Source: Microcaldota archaeon
GTDB taxonomy: Archaea > Micrarchaeota > Micrarchaeia > Anstonellales > Anstonellaceae
DNA length: 8,277 nt
NCBI GenBank assembly: GCA_023248455.1
Contig: JAHFEN010000022.1
Span: 1-8,277, forward strand
Reading direction: 5' to 3'
Each line of letters begins with the position of its first letter. The first letter of the stretch is position 1. Made by a program: the position numbers and the translations under genes. The notes beneath the pieces are model-generated. The model saw only the letters and a program-made list of their open reading frames with translations. It did not search any database and was not told the origin of the DNA. This document shows, in pieces, positions 5,079 to 8,277 of this stretch.

Positions 5079-5321
5079 ACCAGCCTAGTTACCATTATAT
5101 TCTTCTATTGCCAAGGTCCCACTTCGGCTGTGAGGATATCGAGGTATTGCCGAACGCGGACCTCAGAGACCCGCGTGTATGATGACGATCTTGAGTTCTG
5201 AGCCAACAATACGGAGCGTGGAACTCAACGACACAGTTAGGGGCGGCCAATCAGGGGCATCGTTCGTTTCCCTCAGCTCCGGGTTTGAGTTCAGTTCCAA
5301 ACAAAAATCATGGTTTGTAAA
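5079..5321 (+). other. Intergenic region rich in inverted repeats; possible structured RNA or decayed gene
   Basis: ATTATAT (5094-5100) could be a TATA box. Downstream, TTGAGTTC (5191-5198) pairs perfectly with GAACTCAA (5221-5228). The latter can instead pair with a second TTGAGTTC (5285-5292), and GGAACT (5220-5225) can pair with AGTTCC (5293-5298). CTCAGA (5162-5167) pairs with TCTGAG (5197-5202). A 51-codon frame (5179-5334) overlaps the next gene's start, and short protein-like stretches occur in two other frames. I cannot tell a structured leader or RNA gene from a decayed coding region. Confidence 0.35.
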
Positions 5322-5591
5322 ATGGCTACGCTGAAAGATATCGACGGGCGCCTCAAAAAGATAGAGGAACGGAACAGGCGCGTGGAATCACAAAAGGCTT
5401 GGGAAACCAGCATCTCGCGAAGAGCGCTTCTTGTCCTGTTCACCTACCTTGCAGCAGGATTTTACCTCCAGGCAATCAGAGTCTCCGAGCCATGGCTCAA
5501 TGCGATAATGCCCGCAGCCGCCTTCATGTTCTCCACGCTCAGCCTGCCCTTCTTCAGGAAACTTTGGCAGTCTTTCATCTACAACAAATAG
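5322..5591 (+). CDS. Small membrane protein with N-terminal helix and two hydrophobic segments
   Basis: This 89-residue protein starts MATLKDIDGRLKKIEERNRRVES, a charged amphipathic helix of about 27 residues, followed by two hydrophobic segments: RALLVLFTYLAAGFYLQAI (about 32-50) and WLNAIMPAAAFMFSTLSLPFF (about 56-76). It ends with basic FRKLWQSFIYNK. Proteins of this shape, with a WLNA...P...STLSLP second helix, are in my recollection common in archaeal and bacterial small-genome lineages, but no function is known to me. An in-frame ATG at 5310 would add four residues; 5322 is chosen because it gives the more typical MATLKD start. Neither has a ribosome site. The stop TAG (5589-5591) touches the first direct repeat of the hairpin element at 5590. 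Confidence 0.7.
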   Translation: MATLKDIDGRLKKIEERNRRVESQKAWETSISRRALLVLFTYLAAGFYLQAIRVSEPWLNAIMPAAAFMFSTLSLPFFRKLWQSFIYNK

Positions 5592-5678
5592 CTACTCGCC
5601 TGCTGTGGTGAATATACGTCGAAGCCGTTTTTCGACTCTCCGACGTGCACTGTTCACCACAGCAGCTACTCGCCTGCT
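5590..5678 (+). repeat. 15-bp direct repeats flanking a 13-bp inverted repeat (miniature element)
   Basis: AGCTACTCGCCTGCT occurs at 5590-5604 and again, identical, at 5664-5678, 74 bases apart. Between and overlapping them, CTGCTGTGGTGAA (5600-5612) pairs perfectly over 13 bp with TTCACCACAGCAG (5653-5665). Inside that, ACGTCG (5616-5621) pairs with CGACGT (5641-5646), with an alternative GTCGAA/TTCGAC pairing (5618-5623 with 5631-5636). There is no coding capacity. It may be a miniature transposon-like insertion with its target duplication, or a folded 3'-end processing or termination structure for the gene ending at 5591. Confidence 0.75.
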
Positions 5679-5689
5679 AAGGCATTACT

Positions 5690-5699
5690 AATTTAAGCA
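5690..5699 (+). promoter_or_regulatory. Promoter candidate for the lipoprotein gene
   Basis: AATTTAAGC (5690-5698) is a TATA-like box that would place transcription start near 5717-5722. That leaves a leader of about 10-15 bases carrying the GGGGGGTGG ribosome site (5717-5725) ahead of ATG 5732. Confidence 0.45.
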
Positions 5700-5731
5700 T
5701 CACCATTATTCTATTTGGGGGGTGGATTCTG

Positions 5732-6658
5732 ATGAGAGGATTATTGTTCGTGATGTTAGTCTGTGCAATGTTCATATTTGGCTGCAACGGGCAGGCGCCT
5801 GCAAGCCAGCAGCCTGCTCCGGGCGGGATCCAGCCTGCATCCGGCGGCACGCCTCCTTCACAGAACCCTCCTGGCGCCACCAAGCCTTCAGTTGGCGAAA
5901 CGCCACCCTCCCCGCCAGCTCAAAACCCTCCTGCGCAGCAAGCTCCATCTTCAGCAATTGACGAGTTTTCCAAGCTCGTTGGCATGAAGGGGACGGCACA
6001 ATGGATGGCGGAATACAATGCCAGGTCAACCGCAATGGGGCAGGTGCAAACATATGTAATGACTCAGTACATCAAGGGGACAGACCGGTACAGGGCGGAC
6101 ACTGCCGTCTCTGGTTACAAGTCAAGGGCATTCGGCCTCAGCGGCGAATTCTACTCATGCACCAGCATGGACGGGGCATCATGGACCTGCTACAAGCTTG
6201 GGAACCAAAACTCGGACAACACAACCAAATCAAGGGAAGATGTTGAAAAGAACCCTGTGAAGTACAATTTAGAGGCTGACGGCACCATGGAGGTTGCTGG
6301 CTCGACAGCGAGCTGCTTCAAGGCAACCATTGAGCAGGGAACGGCAAGGTACTGCTACTCTCCACTCGGCATACTTCTCTACTACAAGATGTCAGGCACA
6401 GGGCGGTATCCGGTGGACTTTGAGATGACGGCAACGAAATTCTCTACAGATGTGCCGGATTCCGTGTTTAACCTCCCTGCCGAGGCCAAGACAATGCCTG
6501 TTGCAGGGGGTTCGATGGGAGGAGGGGCTGGGAGCACCGGCTCTTCTGGTTCAGGCAGCGGCACAGCCGGCTCCTCAGGGGACGTGTGCGCCTACTGCAA
6601 CTACCTTTCAGGGAGCCAAAAGGAGCAGTGCCTTGCATCATGCGGCAGCGCAGGCTAG
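5732..6658 (+). CDS. Secreted lipoprotein with proline-rich linker and terminal cysteine motif
   Basis: This 308-residue protein begins with a short signal peptide, MRGLLFVMLVCAMFIFGC, whose lipobox IFGC (15-18) makes C18 the probable lipid-modified residue, so it is anchored outside the membrane. Residues about 19-75 are a Pro/Gln/Ser/Gly-rich linker. A beta-rich domain follows (about 76-255) with segments such as QTYVMTQYIKGTDRYRADT, GEFYSCTS, WTCYKL, ASCFKATIEQG and ARYCYSPLGILLYYKM. Its four cysteines probably form two disulfides, and the pattern recalls LolA- or LppX-like sheets that measure or bind hydrophobic ligands (weak inference). A Gly/Ser-rich stretch then leads to a compact CAYCNYLSGSQKEQCLASC end (C286, C289, C300, C304). 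The start is fixed by the signal peptide and the GGGGGGTGG ribosome site. A T-rich run after the stop probably ends transcription. Confidence 0.8.
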   Translation: MRGLLFVMLVCAMFIFGCNGQAPASQQPAPGGIQPASGGTPPSQNPPGATKPSVGETPPSPPAQNPPAQQAPSSAIDEFSKLVGMKGTAQWMAEYNARSTAMGQVQTYVMTQYIKGTDRYRADTAVSGYKSRAFGLSGEFYSCTSMDGASWTCYKLGNQNSDNTTKSREDVEKNPVKYNLEADGTMEVAGSTASCFKATIEQGTARYCYSPLGILLYYKMSGTGRYPVDFEMTATKFSTDVPDSVFNLPAEAKTMPVAGGSMGGGAGSTGSSGSGSGTAGSSGDVCAYCNYLSGSQKEQCLASCGSAG

Positions 6659-6688
6659 CCTTTCCTTTTCTTCCTCCTTTTTTCTTTC
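6659..6688 (+). terminator. T-rich terminator after the lipoprotein gene
   Basis: The plus strand reads CCTTTCCTTTTCTTCC and then a run of six T and CTTTC directly after the stop at 6658. No hairpin is needed; archaeal RNA polymerase stops at such T tracts. The convergent thiL gene ends immediately beyond it. Confidence 0.5.
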
Positions 6689-6690
6689 AT

Positions 6691-7683
6691 TCACTCAAAA
6701 TGCGCGAAACCCCTTTTCGGAAGGGGCGCGATTTTTCCGTCCATTTCAAGAAGCATGCCTTTTTTCAGCACCGTGCCTATTTCGTAGAGTTCGCCACCCA
6801 TCTTCCTGGCGATTTTCCTTGCCGCAGAAAAGCACTCCTGCGGAAAAGCAGCCAGTATTTCATAGTCGCAGGAAAGGTTGAGCAGCTCAAGTGGCATTTT
6901 CCCTCCCTTCTTGCAGTAATCCTCGAACCCTTCGTACATCGGAATCCCCATGTACTCCACCAGGGCGCCTGTTCCGCTCTCCCTGCAAATGTTGTGCACC
7001 GAGGCGCAAAAGCCGTCAGAAATGTCAGTTGCTGCCCGAACCAGCCTCTTCGAGTTAAGCTCGGCCATAAGCCTGGTCCTTTCAAGCGGGTAATTGAAGC
7101 GGTGCAGCATATTCTCTTCAGCAGGAGTTTTTTTCCCCCTCTTTGCCCAGTAAATCAGGTAGCCTGCCGCTGAAGCGCCAAGCGGGCCGCTCACAGCCAA
7201 TAAGTCGCCAGGCACAGCCCCTCCCCTTTTCAGGGGGTAGCGTGCCAAGCCGAACGCAGTGCCTGACAATATGATATTCTCAGTCTCGTTCATATCCCCG
7301 CCAAGCACGCGGGTTTTGTGGGCGCGTGCGCAGGCAGCCATGCCCTTTGCAATCTGGCGTATTCCCTCCTCTGGGAGCACGCGAGGGATGCCCCATGCCA
7401 TGAGCACTCCAAGAGGCTTGGCGCCGGCTGCGGCAATATCTGACAGGTTGGCTGCAACCGCGTTCCAGCCAATCGCGTCGTATGGCATGCCTGGCGGAAA
7501 GTCATCGCCTTCGCTGAGCATGTCAGTTGTGGCGACCAGGTGCTTTCCGGAAAAAGGCAGGCTTTCGGCATCCTCGAACCCGGATTCAGCGCCAAGCTCG
7601 CGCTTGACCAGCCTAGTCAGTTCTTCTTCGGTAGGCACGTATATCCTCAGCCAGAGGCGGAAAGTGTAGGCGCCGACTTTCAT
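6691..7683 (-). CDS. thiL: Thiamine-monophosphate kinase
   Basis: ThiL phosphorylates thiamine monophosphate with ATP to give thiamine diphosphate, the cofactor form, in the cytosol. The 330-residue length is usual. Family marks are TTDMLSEGDDF (52-62), the NLSDIAAAGAKP stretch (79-90), GGDMNE (128-133), PGDLLAVSGPLG (158-169) and TDISDG (219-224). The N-terminal GDDAA metal motif of ThiL is altered to GFEDAE (35-40), and the usual EGVHF reads EGDDF, so metal binding may be modified. ATG 7683 has GGTGA ten bases upstream. A GTG at 7638, preceded by GAGG, would begin VPTEEELTRLVKREL and remove 15 untypical residues, so the true start is open. A short orphan frame overlaps its beginning. No other thiamine gene is in the window. 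Related AIR-synthase-type enzymes such as selenophosphate synthetase fit less well. Confidence 0.85.
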   Translation of the reverse strand: MKVGAYTFRLWLRIYVPTEEELTRLVKRELGAESGFEDAESLPFSGKHLVATTDMLSEGDDFPPGMPYDAIGWNAVAANLSDIAAAGAKPLGVLMAWGIPRVLPEEGIRQIAKGMAACARAHKTRVLGGDMNETENIILSGTAFGLARYPLKRGGAVPGDLLAVSGPLGASAAGYLIYWAKRGKKTPAEENMLHRFNYPLERTRLMAELNSKRLVRAATDISDGFCASVHNICRESGTGALVEYMGIPMYEGFEDYCKKGGKMPLELLNLSCDYEILAAFPQECFSAARKIARKMGGELYEIGTVLKKGMLLEMDGKIAPLPKRGFAHFE

Positions 7684-7834
7684 TGATACTGTTCACCATG
7701 CTGTGCTCGTTGCCCACTATCCAATAGTAGCTGGTGTGTTCGATGCCTTTTTTCAAGCCAGCGCTCCAAGTGACTCCCATGCCGATCTGGCAGCATAAAT
7801 TGGTTCTTTCTATTTTAATTGATTGGTTCGTCAT
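7613..7834 (-). CDS. Short orphan reading frame overlapping the start of thiL
   Basis: This 73-codon frame from ATG 7834 ends 71 bases inside thiL as annotated from 7683, or 26 bases inside it if thiL starts at GTG 7638. The frame is open further upstream to a TAG at 7898-7900 without any start codon. The part outside thiL has protein-like composition (LCCQIGMGVTWSAGLKKG, EHTSYYWIVGNEHSMV) with aromatic and cysteine residues. The part inside thiL is arginine-rich and looks like shadow sequence. I recognise no family. It could be a small protein, a truncated gene relic, or chance. An AT-rich AATTAAAATAG at 7811-7821 lies within it and could instead be the thiL promoter, in which case this region is thiL leader. 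Confidence 0.25.
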   Translation of the reverse strand: MTNQSIKIERTNLCCQIGMGVTWSAGLKKGIEHTSYYWIVGNEHSMVNSINESRRLHFPPLAEDIRAYRRRTD

Positions 7835-7925
7835 TCTGCATAATTCGTCGATTGCCGTATCTTCCTGCTGGGCTTCAGATAGTGTTTCCCAGATTTGCTA
7901 CAAAATGTCCCATATGGAACAATAG

Positions 7926-7936
7926 CATTTAAGAAG
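7926..7936 (+). promoter_or_regulatory. TATA-type promoter for argH
   Basis: GCATTTAAGAA at 7926-7936 lies about 25 bases before ATG 7957, the archaeal spacing for a leaderless mRNA. No ribosome site precedes the ATG. Confidence 0.5.
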
Positions 7937-7956
7937 GATCGCTTCAGACCAATATC

Positions 7957-8277
7957 ATGCCAAGCAAGCTATGGGGTGGAAGGTTCGACAGGCCGCCAAA
8001 CCAGGCGCTTCTCGAGTTCCTGTCATCGCAAAATGCGGAGCTTGACCAAAAGCTCCTTCCATATGACATCAGCGGTAGCCTGGCGCACATCTGCATGCTC
8101 CACAAGCAAAAAATACTGCCCAAGAATGAAGCATCAGGTATACTATCAGCCCTGCTCTTGCTCCAGGAACAATCTTTCGCAGGCACGTTTTTGCTGGACC
8201 CAGCGCTTGAGGACGTCCACACCAATGTCGAGGCGGCTGTGACAAAAATCACAAAGCACGGCGAAAAAATGCACACT
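7957..8277 (+). CDS. argH: Argininosuccinate lyase, N-terminal part
   Basis: ArgH splits argininosuccinate into arginine and fumarate, the last step of arginine synthesis, as a cytosolic homotetramer. The window holds the first 107 codons; full members are about 450-500 residues, so the gene continues past the edge. Family marks are the N-terminal KLWGGRF (4-10), the LLPYDISGSLAH stretch, in which DI-GS-AH is conserved for substrate binding, and DVHTNVE, the equivalent of the EDxHxxxE helix. The frame has no stop to the end. ATG 7957 is chosen because it gives the standard MxxKLWGGRF start and has a TATA-like box at the right distance. It is transcribed away from thiL; the 270-base gap between them holds only the doubtful orphan frame. 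No argG or other arginine gene is seen here. Confidence 0.92.
   Translation, partial: MPSKLWGGRFDRPPNQALLEFLSSQNAELDQKLLPYDISGSLAHICMLHKQKILPKNEASGILSALLLLQEQSFAGTFLLDPALEDVHTNVEAAVTKITKHGEKMHT

Noticed and set aside
5179..5201. C-box-like ATGATGA and D-box-like CTGA separated by 12 bases, suggesting a C/D guide RNA
   Set aside because: No second C' and D box pair at the expected spacing and no terminal stem to bring the boxes together; one pair of such short motifs is expected by chance.
5590..5678. Integron attC site or the start of a CRISPR array
   Set aside because: There is no GTTRRRY core pair as in attC. Only two direct repeats exist, and the sequence between them is itself a hairpin and not a unique spacer.
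6450..7173. Two plus-strand frames running from the lipoprotein gene into thiL
   Set aside because: They overlap two well-supported genes in other frames and have no domain pattern; they are shadows.
7685..7702. Second copy of the 5649-5659 sequence (ACTGTTCACCA) near the thiL start
   Set aside because: Only 11 bases match and no hairpin or direct repeat accompanies them, so chance is sufficient.

Overview
The window looks archaeal, probably from a small-genome lineage of the DPANN type (an inference from gene style, not a placement). Supporting signs are a geranylgeranyl reductase-family enzyme for isoprenoid lipids, a tRNA gene interrupted by an intron with a bulge-helix-bulge splice motif and no encoded CCA, TATA-like boxes about 25 bases upstream of start codons that then have little or no leader, and many short genes without close family names. 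Base composition is near 50% GC throughout and no phage or integrase gene is visible.

Layout. 1-732 holds the 3' part of the geranylgeranyl reductase gene. Facing it (735-1145, minus) is a cysteine-rich open frame that lacks a start codon and looks frameshifted or decayed. 1184-1235 can form competing hairpins just ahead of an intron-containing tRNA-Thr(CGU) gene (1240-1389). The 3' end of the tRNA gene overlaps the end of a minus-strand gene (1371-1853) whose pattern resembles a PD-(D/E)XK nuclease fold with the usual lysine missing. 1854-2171 is non-coding or relic sequence. It carries a diverged copy of the promoter and first codons of the gene at 2604. A lone response-regulator receiver (2172-2531) and a four-helix membrane protein (2604-3158) follow. 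A large minus-strand protein (3148-4503) combines a zinc ribbon, a charged helical middle and a beta-rich end.

A 51-base divergent gap, with one nearly palindromic AT box, separates that gene from a two-gene operon (4555-5078): a two-helix membrane peptide and a small protein that may resemble KEOPS subunit Pcc1 and appears to start at CUG. A 240-base region rich in inverted repeats (5079-5321) precedes another small membrane protein (5322-5591). A compact 89-base element made of a 13-bp inverted repeat flanked by 15-bp direct repeats lies at its 3' end. Then come a secreted lipoprotein (5732-6658), thiamine-monophosphate kinase ThiL (6691-7683, minus), a short orphan reading frame (7613-7834, minus) and the first 107 codons of argininosuccinate lyase (7957 to window end).

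The genes do not form one pathway. They are mostly single-gene units. The recognisable metabolism is lipid saturation (geranylgeranyl reductase), thiamine diphosphate formation (ThiL) and arginine synthesis (ArgH). I do not see a defence system, a CRISPR array or a complete mobile element. The most unusual material is at the RNA and small-repeat scale: the tRNA intron and leader, the duplicated promoter, and the repeat element at 5590-5678.
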